Origin: Luminiphilus sp051201685
GTDB taxonomy: Bacteria > Pseudomonadota > Gammaproteobacteria > Pseudomonadales > Halieaceae
Length of the DNA stretch: 64,000 nt
Direction: 5' to 3'
Assembly: GCF_051201685.1 (NCBI RefSeq)
Contig: NZ_CP179213.1
Location: 310,001-374,000 of the forward strand
Positions 57,361 through 64,000 of the stretch are shown here, piece after piece (positions within the stretch are counted from its first letter, which is position 1; each line of letters opens with the position of its first letter). The translations under genes were made by a program, and so were the position numbers. The notes beneath the pieces were generated by a model, which was not told the DNA's origin, searched no databases, and saw only the letters and a program-made list of their open reading frames with translations.

Positions 57361-57942
57361 ATGCAAATTGTGAGAGCCATAGTGCTGAGTTTTTGTGCGT
57401 TCATGATCCAGCCGGCGCTGGCTGATGAGGTCGAGACGACACTGGAGAATTTCCGCACGGCGGGTGCTGGCGAGTTTATTGAGGACGCTTATGGCTACGC
57501 AGTGTTCCCCAGTATTGGAAAAGGCGGCATTGGCATTGGTGGTGCGCACGGTAAGGGTTTTGTCTATCGGGATGGCGAGCGGACGGGCAAGGTAAAAATG
57601 AGTCAAATCACCTATGGCCTGCAGTTAGGCGGACAGGTGTATAGCCAAATGATTTTCTTCAGAGATGAGCGCTCCTACAACGACTTCACGTCGGGCAATT
57701 TTGAGTTTGGTGCACAGGCGACTGCGGTGGCGCTCACCGCGAGCGCAACGGCTTCGACTTCAACTGGTGGCGGTGGCACTGCGTCTGCCGGGACCGACGC
57801 CGACTCTAACGACGTAACCGCTGAAAATAAGCAGTACGATGGTCGCAGTGGTATGGCGATCTTCACGATTGCCAAAGGCGGTCTGATGTACGAAGCCACG
57901 CTGGGCGGCCAAAAGTTCAAATTCGAAGCGTTGGACGATTAG
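57361..57942 (+). CDS. SYLF-domain (Ysc84-like) lipid-binding protein
   Basis: This 193-aa exported protein has a signal peptide (RAIVLSFCAFMIQPALA). A SYLF domain covers most of the mature protein (YGYAVFPSIGKGGIGIGGAHGKG, GLQLGGQVYSQMIFF, FAxAQATA region, and GLMYEATLGGQKF at the end). An insert rich in Ser, Thr and Gly (about 138-158) separates the last strands. SYLF domains bind lipids. ATG 57361 has AAGGGGAGA upstream; an upstream in-frame start at 57319 is not needed. A terminator follows. Confidence 0.9.
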   Translation: MQIVRAIVLSFCAFMIQPALADEVETTLENFRTAGAGEFIEDAYGYAVFPSIGKGGIGIGGAHGKGFVYRDGERTGKVKMSQITYGLQLGGQVYSQMIFFRDERSYNDFTSGNFEFGAQATAVALTASATASTSTGGGGTASAGTDADSNDVTAENKQYDGRSGMAIFTIAKGGLMYEATLGGQKFKFEALDD

Positions 57943-57958
57943 CCCACAGAGTTAGATG

Positions 57959-57985
57959 AGGCCGCTTGATAGCGGCCTTTTTTTT
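57959..57985 (+). terminator. Rho-independent terminator of the SYLF gene
   Basis: AGGCCGC and GCGGCCT form a 7-bp stem with a 6-nt loop followed by a T9 run, 17 bp after the stop. It also marks the last conserved-looking position before the tRNA-derived repeats begin. Confidence 0.92.
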
Positions 57986-57996
57986 GGCATAGAAAA

Positions 57997-58185
57997 TGGT
58001 GGGCCCAGTAGGGTGAGATGGGGTTTCGAGAAGCACGGCTTCGAGCCGGCGAACGCCCAAGCGTCTCGCGCGGGCAGGAATAGTCCTACCGGTTCAACAC
58101 GAACGGATGTGAAGTGGTGGGCCCAGTAGGACTTGAACCTACGACCAATCGATTATGAGGATGGGGTAGAGTCCGGCTGGACTCT
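57997..58185. repeat. Copy 1 of tRNA-Ile2 3' half with its downstream flank and a hairpin (att-like)
   Basis: 57997-58159 repeats 62687-62851 in the same orientation. It comprises a 16-bp tRNA 3' end (57997-58012), about 100 bp of flank, and then 45 bp identical to the tRNA 3' half (58115-58159). Identity with the tRNA stops exactly in the anticodon loop. It is followed by GGATGGGG and a perfect hairpin AGAGTCC/GGACTCT at 58168-58185. The same hairpin region follows copy 2 at 61060. It looks like an attachment-site duplicate left by integration. Confidence 0.9.
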
Positions 58186-58431
58186 GAAAAGCGGAAGAAT
58201 CGTAAGGTCTTTTCTGGATGCTAATTTTCGATTTGAGGCAGTCCGAATCTATCCCGAACCTCGGCTGAACCATAGACCAAACCGAATTCAGCAAGCTAAA
58301 GATTCATAACAAGATTTCCCAATCCAACATCGAGCGGAGGCCGAACCAACCTCGCCGATTGATCCTTGCAGGACCAAATTGAGCGTTGTGATGGAACCTT
58401 TTAGCGCGTTAGTAAAAATCTTCTCTAGAAA

Positions 58432-58649
58432 GACAAGAGGCCGACGATCACCTATTTGGGCTTGGATCCCAATGCTAAGGGCGAAGTGCGAAGTGCGAAG
58501 TGCATGCCTTCGGTGTGGAGGCGGCTTACTGGTTTACGCCTCAGTTCAACGTGTCAGTGCGTTACATCAAAGAGTATGAGGGTAGGGCGCGACTGCAGGG
58601 CGACTGGATTGCCTCGAACTTTATCTGGACGCCTGTTCCCGTGTTCTAG
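58432..58649 (+). pseudogene. C-terminal fragment of an outer-membrane channel-type protein, frameshifted by a heptamer repeat
   Basis: One frame reads PTITYLGLDPNAKGEV up to 58488. The next reads HAFGVEAAYWFTPQFNV...GDWIASNFIWTPVPVF to a TAG at 58649. The second part has alternating residues and a terminal Phe, like the last strands of a beta-barrel, similar to phenol/MetA-pathway outer-membrane transporters (PF13557-like). Between them three copies of GCGAAGT occur. With one copy the two parts join in frame (KGEVHAFG). No start or upstream part is visible, so it is a decayed remnant within the tRNA-bounded segment. Confidence 0.65.
58481..58503 (+). repeat. Heptanucleotide repeat, 3 x GCGAAGT plus GC
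   Basis: Three perfect heptamers followed by a partial unit lie inside the broken barrel gene. The two extra units add 14 bp and shift the frame, which shows how such repeats arise. Confidence 0.95.
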
Positions 58650-58718
58650 CGGGTAAAATTTTGGTCACCCCCACCGACTTCCATCTATGAGTCAGTTCCC
58701 ATAGTCGGATGTTTTTTC

Positions 58719-59723
58719 TCACGTCGCCTTCTGTTGACGATAATCCCTAGGCGTCATACCGTTCCAGCGCACAAAGGCGCGGCGAAAGCTCACGGGTTCG
58801 CTGTAGTTTAATAACGAGGCGATATCCGCAACAGTGAGTTCAGTCGCTGCGAGGTATTGACGTGCCAAAATATTTCTTACCTCATCGCATATCATGCGAA
58901 AATTATTGCCGTCATTTCTGAGACGACGTCTGAGTGTGCTCTCACTCACATGCAGTGTTCTAGCGATATGATTGATATCAGGGAATTTGCCACCAGCCTG
59001 AATTAAGATTCGCCTTACAGCAGCAGAGAAATTCTCTATCCTGTTTAGTCCGCGCAACAAATCCTCACATTGCTGTTGAAAAATCACGTGTGCCACCGGA
59101 TTAGAAGAAGTGATTTTGGCTTTAATGATACTTTTAGAGATCACTAATTCACTATGACTTTGGTTGAACTTAATGGGTACGCTAAGGATGGCCTTATAGG
59201 CCTGCAGGCTGCTCGCACCATCATGACTGAAGCGAAGTTCGCCCTGGTTGGTCACACGATGAGTAAGAATTTGGGCAATCCGTATTATTTGGGAAAACGC
59301 CAATTCAGTAAGGAGTCTTTTCTGCAGTGGATTGCCTATATCAATATAGATGCGCAGAATAATATCCTCATCTGACTCCAAGGTCTGAAAGGGAAACCCT
59401 GGGCCGATAATGGATTCGTAGCGGAGTAAAAGCTTGAGTGCCTCCTGTAGGGTAGCGCAACTCATCAACGCAAAACCAAAGATGCCCAGACTAGTTATAT
59501 CGGTTCTTTGTCCGAGACGAATCATCAATGTAGGGTCATTGGTCAGAGCAGCTCCAGCCTGAAGCAGGTTAAGAATTTTAGCTCGCTCTATGGTTTGCGT
59601 TTCTTGACCTTTAAATGTGCCGAGCTCGGGCAACTCAAAAAGCTGATGTGAAGAGACGCCTTGCTCTGCCAATATCATGAGCAGCTGTTCGAATAGATGA
59701 TTAAGTATCGGTTGGTAGGTCAC
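58719..59723 (-). CDS. AraC-family transcriptional regulator
   Basis: This 334-aa regulator has an N-terminal ligand domain of the arabinose-binding PF12625 style (residues about 10-200). The C-terminal double helix-turn-helix (about 235-330) contains HIARTLHVSESTLRRRLRNDG and VADIASLLNYSEPVSFRRAFVRWNGMTPRDYR. The start is GTG 59723 with no strong Shine-Dalgarno. It is divergent from the PF10118 hydrolase gene (153-bp gap) in which two direct repeats form a likely binding site. The pair lies within the tRNA-bounded segment A. AT-rich codons compared with the core genes support acquisition. Confidence 0.9.
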   Translation of the reverse strand: MTYQPILNHLFEQLLMILAEQGVSSHQLFELPELGTFKGQETQTIERAKILNLLQAGAALTNDPTLMIRLGQRTDITSLGIFGFALMSCATLQEALKLLLRYESIIGPGFPFQTLESDEDIILRIYIDIGNPLQKRLLTELAFSQIIRIAQILTHRVTNQGELRFSHDGASSLQAYKAILSVPIKFNQSHSELVISKSIIKAKITSSNPVAHVIFQQQCEDLLRGLNRIENFSAAVRRILIQAGGKFPDINHIARTLHVSESTLRRRLRNDGNNFRMICDEVRNILARQYLAATELTVADIASLLNYSEPVSFRRAFVRWNGMTPRDYRQQKAT

Positions 59724-59782
59724 CGCATTGGCCTAACTGTTCAAGTTTAATTTGTCTCAATCGTCTGAGATCTTACCCCAGA

Positions 59783-59822
59783 TGACTGAAAATATCCCCA
59801 AGAATGGCTGAAAAAATCCCCA
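59783..59822. promoter_or_regulatory. AraC-type direct-repeat operator candidate
   Basis: TGACTGAAAATATCCCCA (59783-59800) and TGGCTGAAAAAATCCCCA (59805-59822) match at 16 of 18 positions. They are spaced 22 bp centre to centre, two helical turns. AraC-family regulators bind such direct half-sites. The site lies between the divergent AraC and PF10118 genes. Confidence 0.72.
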
Positions 59823-59875
59823 TTTATCAGGCGTTGAGTTGATATCGTTTACGCAATCTAAATCAGGTGAGAGCT

Positions 59876-60715
59876 ATGACTGCAATAAACTCAGAATCCA
59901 CAATGCCGAATGATCTTGCTATTAAGGTTAGAAATATGACATTTGAGCTGGACAAGATTCTGGCGACTGATTGGGCAGATAATGATCCATTTTTAACTGC
60001 GTTTTTTAATGCCATGAGCATTAGTTTTCCATCAGGCGAGCGAAATTTTATTGACTCTGTTCGAACTTACGAAGACCGCATCACGGATCCAAAGTTAGCC
60101 AGCGAAGTAAAAGACTTTTACCAGCAAGAGGCTATACACAGCCGAGAGCATCGAAAATATAATAGGCTGCTATGCCAAAAACGAGGCTATGATTTAGCTA
60201 CGCTGGAGAGGGTTTTTCTGAACCGACTTAAAAGTACAAAAAAGAATCCACGGTTCACTCCTCGTGTCAATCTGGCTGCAACTGTGTCAGCGGAGCATTT
60301 CACTGCCACCTTTGGCCAAAACCTTCTAGAAGGGCGTTTAATAAAAAATATGCCCCAACCTATAGCTGAGCTTTGGCAGTGGCATTCGCTTGAAGAGCTT
60401 GAGCACAAATCTGTTGCATTCGATATCTACAATCAAATTGGCGGCAGTTATGAAATGCGGGCGAGAGTGATGCGCCTTACAGTGTTCGTTCTGTTCAAAG
60501 ATACGTTTTCGGTGGCCGCCAAAATGCTGCATCATGATAAGCAACTTTGGAAGTGGAAAACCTTTAAAAGTTTCTCTAAATTTTTATTTTCAAAAGACGG
60601 TTTTATCAGAGCTCATATCCCTGCCTATAAAGCGTTTTTCCAGCAAGATTTCCATCCTTGGGATATGGATAACAGATCACTCTTAAAGTCATGGCAAGAC
60701 CAATACACAGCATAG
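59876..60715 (+). CDS. PF10118 metal-dependent hydrolase-like protein
   Basis: This 279-aa helical protein has three histidine/glutamate motifs, QQEAIHSREH, SAEHFT and HSLEELEHKSVAFD, resembling the predicted di-metal site of the PF10118 family. Members are annotated as metal-dependent hydrolases, though the reaction is not established. ATG 59876 has AGGTGAG five bases upstream; a GTG at 59867 would overlap that site and is rejected. It is divergently paired with the AraC regulator, which probably activates it in response to a lipid or aromatic compound (inference). Confidence 0.85.
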   Translation: MTAINSESTMPNDLAIKVRNMTFELDKILATDWADNDPFLTAFFNAMSISFPSGERNFIDSVRTYEDRITDPKLASEVKDFYQQEAIHSREHRKYNRLLCQKRGYDLATLERVFLNRLKSTKKNPRFTPRVNLAATVSAEHFTATFGQNLLEGRLIKNMPQPIAELWQWHSLEELEHKSVAFDIYNQIGGSYEMRARVMRLTVFVLFKDTFSVAAKMLHHDKQLWKWKTFKSFSKFLFSKDGFIRAHIPAYKAFFQQDFHPWDMDNRSLLKSWQDQYTA

Positions 60716-61059
60716 GTCGATTTAGGTAAAGGAAATATAAACGCCCTGTTGAGAGTACACACCCTCGCTGATTCTTTTGACAGGGCTTGCTGATCTGGAA
60801 AAGTTGGCGCTTTTTGACCCTAAAACCCTGTTCACTGTGTTAGGCATGCAATTTATTTCCGTTCAATCTCGAGCGACGGCACTCAACAGTTCATGCCATG
60901 CGGTTTTCACTCGCTTCCTTGCTGACTGAGTGTTGTTCAGCTGGAATCCTTACCAGCGAAAAGAGGCAATGTCTCAGGTGGCGCCCTGATTGGCGGTACT
61001 AGAATGGGTGGGGCAGGTGCGGCCTGCTCCTATGTCTCTTATGAATGAATCAGTGAGAA

Positions 61060-61129
61060 TGGTGGGCCCAGTAGGACTTGAACCTACGACCAATCGATTA
61101 TGAGGATGGGGGAGGTCCGGCTAGACTCT
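61060..61129. repeat. Copy 2 of tRNA-Ile2 3' half with hairpin-related sequence (att-like)
   Basis: 61060-61104 is identical over 45 bp to the 3' half of the tRNA-Ile2 gene. As in copy 1 it departs in the anticodon loop and continues with GGATGGGG and a degraded form of the same hairpin (AGGTCC ggct AGACTCT, to 61129). A nine-C run follows at 61139-61147. The wider gap 60716-61235 contains no gene I can support. Confidence 0.92.
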
Positions 61130-61235
61130 TATCAGTCACCCCCCCCCAGAGATTACTGTGGTAGTCCTCAGGGGCAAGCCCGCGTGGGCTTTCGGCAATA
61201 ATCGTTTCAAGGAACGTGGGCTTTTTGGCTCCGCA

Positions 61236-62405
61236 TTATTCGACGGTCAAATTTTGTCTGGCAACAAGAAAGTCGAACGACAATTCAAACAGGCTCTTAC
61301 TGTTCACAGTGGCATTCCAGGCACCATGGCCACGCCCTTCAAGGGGCACCAGTTCATTGTGAACCCCCAAGGGGTCATATATTCCCTGTAATTCAGAAGC
61401 CTCTGAAAAAGGGGTGCTGGGGTTCAAATCATCGGTGCCATGGGCCATGAATAATTCAGGGTCCCCGCTATCGAATCGATTCAATCCGTATATGGCTTCA
61501 AATAAGTCCAGTTTTATCTTTGAACCCCAGAACCACACTACGCTCTGTACCAAATAGCTTTCGTCGAGGTTGGTGCCGGCCAGTGTAGGGTCATCGCTCA
61601 CGAGTATTTCATCTCGGAAGTCCTCGAGTTCTGAGGCGCCCAAGGCGATGGCCGTTATGGCTCCTGCTGACGCCCCGCCTACTGAAATAAAATCGGTATT
61701 GATACTGTAGGAGGGAGCGTTAGCGACCATCCAGCGCAGCGCTGCTTTGGCATCCCGCTGTGCAGCATACATGGCGACGCTCTGCTGCACTTCCTCCGGC
61801 GTCTCTGCCCCCGCCTGGCCAAAAACGATCCATTCACGGGGTGCAATGCCGGTATACAACGCCAGTACCTCATCTGCCGAAAGGCCCTCTATCGTCCCCA
61901 GGTCACTTGCGGTCCTGTAATCGACGGACACGAACACCCACCCTCTGGAGGCGAAGTAATTGGCCATTTCGATAATTTCTGGTTTGGTCTTGGTACCGCC
62001 CTTAAAGCCGCCCCCGTGAATGAACATGAAGACAGGCCGATTTTCGACGTCGTTGTCAGGCTGGTAGACATCTAGGAATTGGGATTGCTTTACTTCAGAG
62101 GTGCTGGAACTGTTTTGGCTCAGCCCTTTGGCATAAACAATATCGCTATCTAATAGAACCGTATAAGAGGGCATCGCACTGACTACAGGTGTGCCATTGC
62201 CAGGATCTTCTGCGCCCCCGCTTTTCGGGTCTCTTACTGTTTGTAGGGCCTGGAGTAATGAAGCGAATCGGCTTATTGGGTCTGAAGACACGGCAGGGGT
62301 AACCAGGAGCATGACGGAAATCACCAGCCATCTGAATAGCGTTACCGTGGCAGTTTTAGAGTGCGAGCATGGCGCAGTCAGCGCCTGCGAGAACTGGTGA
62401 GGCAT
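61236..62405 (-). CDS. Secreted alpha/beta hydrolase, carboxylesterase type
   Basis: This 389-aa alpha/beta hydrolase has an N-terminal signal-like segment (TLFRWLVISVMLLVTPAVSS). The oxyanion motif is HGGGF (H130) and the nucleophile elbow is GGASAG (S246). A following DDLNPSTPFSEA and GRGHGAWN supply the probable Asp and His. This is the hormone-sensitive-lipase or carboxylesterase branch. It is the only gene in the tRNA-bounded segment B. ATG 62405 is the sole start giving the signal. The ester substrate is unknown. Confidence 0.88.
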   Translation of the reverse strand: MPHQFSQALTAPCSHSKTATVTLFRWLVISVMLLVTPAVSSDPISRFASLLQALQTVRDPKSGGAEDPGNGTPVVSAMPSYTVLLDSDIVYAKGLSQNSSSTSEVKQSQFLDVYQPDNDVENRPVFMFIHGGGFKGGTKTKPEIIEMANYFASRGWVFVSVDYRTASDLGTIEGLSADEVLALYTGIAPREWIVFGQAGAETPEEVQQSVAMYAAQRDAKAALRWMVANAPSYSINTDFISVGGASAGAITAIALGASELEDFRDEILVSDDPTLAGTNLDESYLVQSVVWFWGSKIKLDLFEAIYGLNRFDSGDPELFMAHGTDDLNPSTPFSEASELQGIYDPLGVHNELVPLEGRGHGAWNATVNSKSLFELSFDFLVARQNLTVE

Positions 62406-62525
62406 AGTGTTACATCTGAATGGAAATATTGGTTATTGTACGAAGCGCAGCGGTTTTTCCGTCTTGGATTGGAAAATTTTTTCATAAGGAGAGTAGCCAA
62501 TTGGGCTGACACACAAGCCAATATG

Positions 62526-62574
62526 CCACAGACCACAGACCACAGACCACAGACCACAGACCACAGACCACAGA
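62526..62574. repeat. Heptanucleotide tandem repeat, 7 x CCACAGA
   Basis: Seven perfect heptamers (49 bp) lie 120 bp upstream of the alpha/beta hydrolase start, inside the 400-bp gap before the tRNA. Minus-strand frames through it (SVVCGLW repeats) are artefacts. Confidence 0.98.
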
Positions 62575-62686
62575 CCAAAGGTTAATCGCAGTACACCGTT
62601 GTGTCGTACCTTTAGGCGCGCGAACGCAGTGCGACGGACAGGACGTCCAAGTGCCGCGGAGCACATGGATGTGCGAGAGTGGTAAG

Positions 62687-62806
62687 CGGTGGGCCCAGTA
62701 GGGTGAGGTGGGGTTTCGAGAAGCACCGCTTTGAGCCAGCGAACGCCTCAGCGCTCTGCGCGCTGGCTGGAATAGTCCTGCCGGTTCAACACGAACGCAT
62801 GTGAAG
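62687..62806. repeat. Parental flank of the tRNA-derived direct repeat
   Basis: 62687-62806 lies just beyond the 3' end of the intact tRNA and matches 57997-58114 closely, with scattered substitutions. It begins with another 15-bp tRNA 3' end (GGTGGGCCCAGTAGG), so the 3' terminus occurs five times in the window: at 57997, 58115, 61060, 62688 and 62807. This suggests successive rounds of insertion at the same tRNA. Confidence 0.88.
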
Positions 62807-62883
62807 TGGTGGGCCCAGTAGGACTTGAACCTACGACCAATCGATTATGAGTCGACTGCTCTAACCAACTGAGCTATGGGCCC
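62807..62883 (-). tRNA. ileX: tRNA-Ile2 (anticodon CAT, lysidine-modified)
   Basis: A complete 77-nt cloverleaf includes an encoded CCA end. The acceptor arms are GGGCCCA and TGGGCCC, and the anticodon stem is GTCGA/TCGAT with loop CTCATAA, so the anticodon is CAT. The variable and T-arm wording (TTGGTCGTAGG, GGTTCAAGTCC) and the anticodon arm resemble E. coli ileX rather than elongator tRNA-Met, so it should read AUA after lysidine formation. It lies 50 bp from the serA stop. Its 3' half is duplicated at 58115 and 61060. Confidence 0.93.
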
Positions 62884-62933
62884 GAAAGCGAAAGTTTATC
62901 AGATGTTTGGTCTTTCCTAGCAGCTGAAATTAC

Positions 62934-64000
62934 TCAATCTGCAGCCTGATCTGGGATGCAGCGAACATTAATGACGCCCTCAATACCGTGCAGCTGTTCT
63001 AGTAGGTCAGCAGGTGGTGTGGTGTTGAGGTCAATCAGGTTATACGCAATTTCATCGCGGCTTTTGTTTAACAGATCCACGACGTTGATTTGGCTATCAC
63101 CAATGGCCGCCAAAATATGGCTCAGTGTGCCGGGTAAGTTGGTATTGGTAATCGCAATACGCGAACCGGTCGTGCGCTCCAATTCCAACCTGGGAAAGTT
63201 GACGGAGTTGCGAATGTTGCCGTGCTCCAAGAAAGCGCGAATTTGATTGGCCCCCATAATGGCGCAATTTTCCTCAGCCTCTGCGGTGCTGGCACCGATG
63301 TGGGGCATAAGAATGCAGTCTTTGCGCCCACGTAGCAGAGGGTGGGGGAAGTCGGTGATGTAGCGTCCTAACCCCTTGTCATCCAGAGCGGCAGTAACCG
63401 CCTCGGTGTCTACAATTTGCTCTCGTGCAAAGTTCAGCAAACAGGTGTCAGCTCTGAAATACTTCAAGGTGTCCTGATTAATCAGGTGGTGTGTGCTTTC
63501 GATAGCGGGGACATGAATCGAAATATAATCGGCACGCGAAAATAGCGCCTGCATATTTTCCATGCGCTTGACGCTGCTGGGCAGCTGCCATGCCGCTTCT
63601 ATGGAAATGGCGGGGTCATAGCCAATGACATCCATCCCCAGTTCGAGGCCTAACTGGGCGACCAAGCTACCAATGGCGCCCAACCCTAAAACCCCTAGGG
63701 TTTTACCCTTGAGCTCTGCTCCTGCAAAGCGCTTTTTCTCTGCCTCAAGCAGTGGGCCCATCGCTTGTTCGTCAAGGTCCTCAGGAAGGCTGTTAACAAA
63801 ATCTATGCCGCCCAGAATATCTCGAGAGGCCAATAGCAAACCTGCAGCGACAAGTTCCTTGACGGCATTGGCGTTGGCGCCAGGGGTGTTAAAAACCGGA
63901 ATACCACGCTCGGTGCAATGGCTCACGGGAATGTTGTTTACGCCGGCACCTGCTCGGGCAATGGCAGTTACCGACGCAGAAATTTCGTCAGTTTGCAGCT
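62934..64000 (-). CDS. serA: D-3-phosphoglycerate dehydrogenase (5' part outside window)
   Basis: The frame enters from the right edge (ARAGAGVNNIPV) and ends at 62934; over 355 residues are visible. It has the NAD motif GVLGLGAIGSLVAQ, the catalytic-domain Arg in LLNFAREQIVD and a catalytic-type HIGAS, followed by a C-terminal ACT-like regulatory domain (about the last 80 residues; LPGTLSHILAAIGDSQINVVDL). It makes 3-phosphohydroxypyruvate, the first step of serine synthesis. The long form with an ACT domain suggests serine feedback. An internal ATG at 63926 is not the start. Confidence 0.9.
   Translation of the reverse strand, partial: LQTDEISASVTAIARAGAGVNNIPVSHCTERGIPVFNTPGANANAVKELVAAGLLLASRDILGGIDFVNSLPEDLDEQAMGPLLEAEKKRFAGAELKGKTLGVLGLGAIGSLVAQLGLELGMDVIGYDPAISIEAAWQLPSSVKRMENMQALFSRADYISIHVPAIESTHHLINQDTLKYFRADTCLLNFAREQIVDTEAVTAALDDKGLGRYITDFPHPLLRGRKDCILMPHIGASTAEAEENCAIMGANQIRAFLEHGNIRNSVNFPRLELERTTGSRIAITNTNLPGTLSHILAAIGDSQINVVDLLNKSRDEIAYNLIDLNTTPPADLLEQLHGIEGVINVRCIPDQAAD

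Noticed and set aside
61158..61391. 77-codon plus-strand frame
   Set aside because: It overlaps the end of the alpha/beta hydrolase on the other strand and shows no family features.
62378..62726. Open frames with SVVCGLW repeats
   Set aside because: They are translations of the CCACAGA tract with no start signal or homology.
62807..62883. Elongator tRNA-Met
   Set aside because: The anticodon is CAT, but the anticodon arm, variable and T-arm sequences match E. coli ileX better; a tRNA identity model would settle it.

Overview
The window looks like a chromosomal segment of an aerobic, heterotrophic marine gammaproteobacterium. The gene set fits a Cellvibrionales / Halieaceae (OM60-NOR5-like) relative: TonB-dependent receptors, laminarin-type GH16 and GH17 glucanases, a sulfatase, an exosortase, and tryptophan-halogenase/SapC/cupin genes. 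The lineage is inferred from gene content only. No rRNA, CRISPR array or complete insertion sequence was seen; there is one intact tRNA.

Layout. 1-1264: end of a beta-lactamase-fold hydrolase and a small membrane protein. 1550-5769: tandem glycine riboswitch followed by gcvT and gcvP, without gcvH. 5926-12044: an exported SDR, a large metzincin protease with P domains, four 159-bp internal repeats and a C-terminal membrane anchor, then a convergent exosortase (XrtH-like) operon. 12302-27474: a beta-1,3-glucan (laminarin) locus. It holds a GH16 lipoprotein with three repeated C-terminal binding modules, two tryptophan-halogenase-like flavoproteins, a cupin_8 protein, SapC, a TonB receptor and a divergent second GH16 enzyme. 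A GH17 lipoprotein at 40.8-42.7 kb probably belongs to the same pathway. 28005-34111: a PhyH dioxygenase / MFS / Rieske oxygenase cluster, an NDH-2-like flavoprotein and a YheC/D-type ATP-grasp protein. 34535-39365: a second TonB receptor and a Tat-exported FAD oxidoreductase. 39905-51866: housekeeping and miscellaneous genes (nei, a DMT transporter, a serine hydrolase, an LLM monooxygenase, a HExxH protein, a LemA fusion, an SDR, argO). 52138-55350: an arylsulfatase with a TetR regulator and a near-perfect palindrome between them. 55892-57942: a patatin, a broken DUF1214 gene and a SYLF protein.

The most unusual region is 57997-62883. The intact tRNA-Ile2(CAT) gene sits beside serA. Two identical 45-bp copies of its 3' half lie about 1.7 and 4.7 kb beyond its 3' end. 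Each breaks exactly at the anticodon loop and each is fused to the same hairpin-forming sequence. They divide the region into two cargo segments: AraC regulator plus PF10118 hydrolase plus a broken porin, and an alpha/beta hydrolase. This is the signature of serial integration at a tRNA, but no integrase is present in the window.

A second theme is expansion of 7-8 bp tandem repeats: 11 x 8, 14 x 7, 7 x 7 and 3 x 7. The 3 x 7 tract lies inside a former gene, and removing two units restores its reading frame. A third is a shared C-terminal tail (TFxLLL...IDKxxPAT) on two secreted proteins of the glucan/exosortase neighbourhood.
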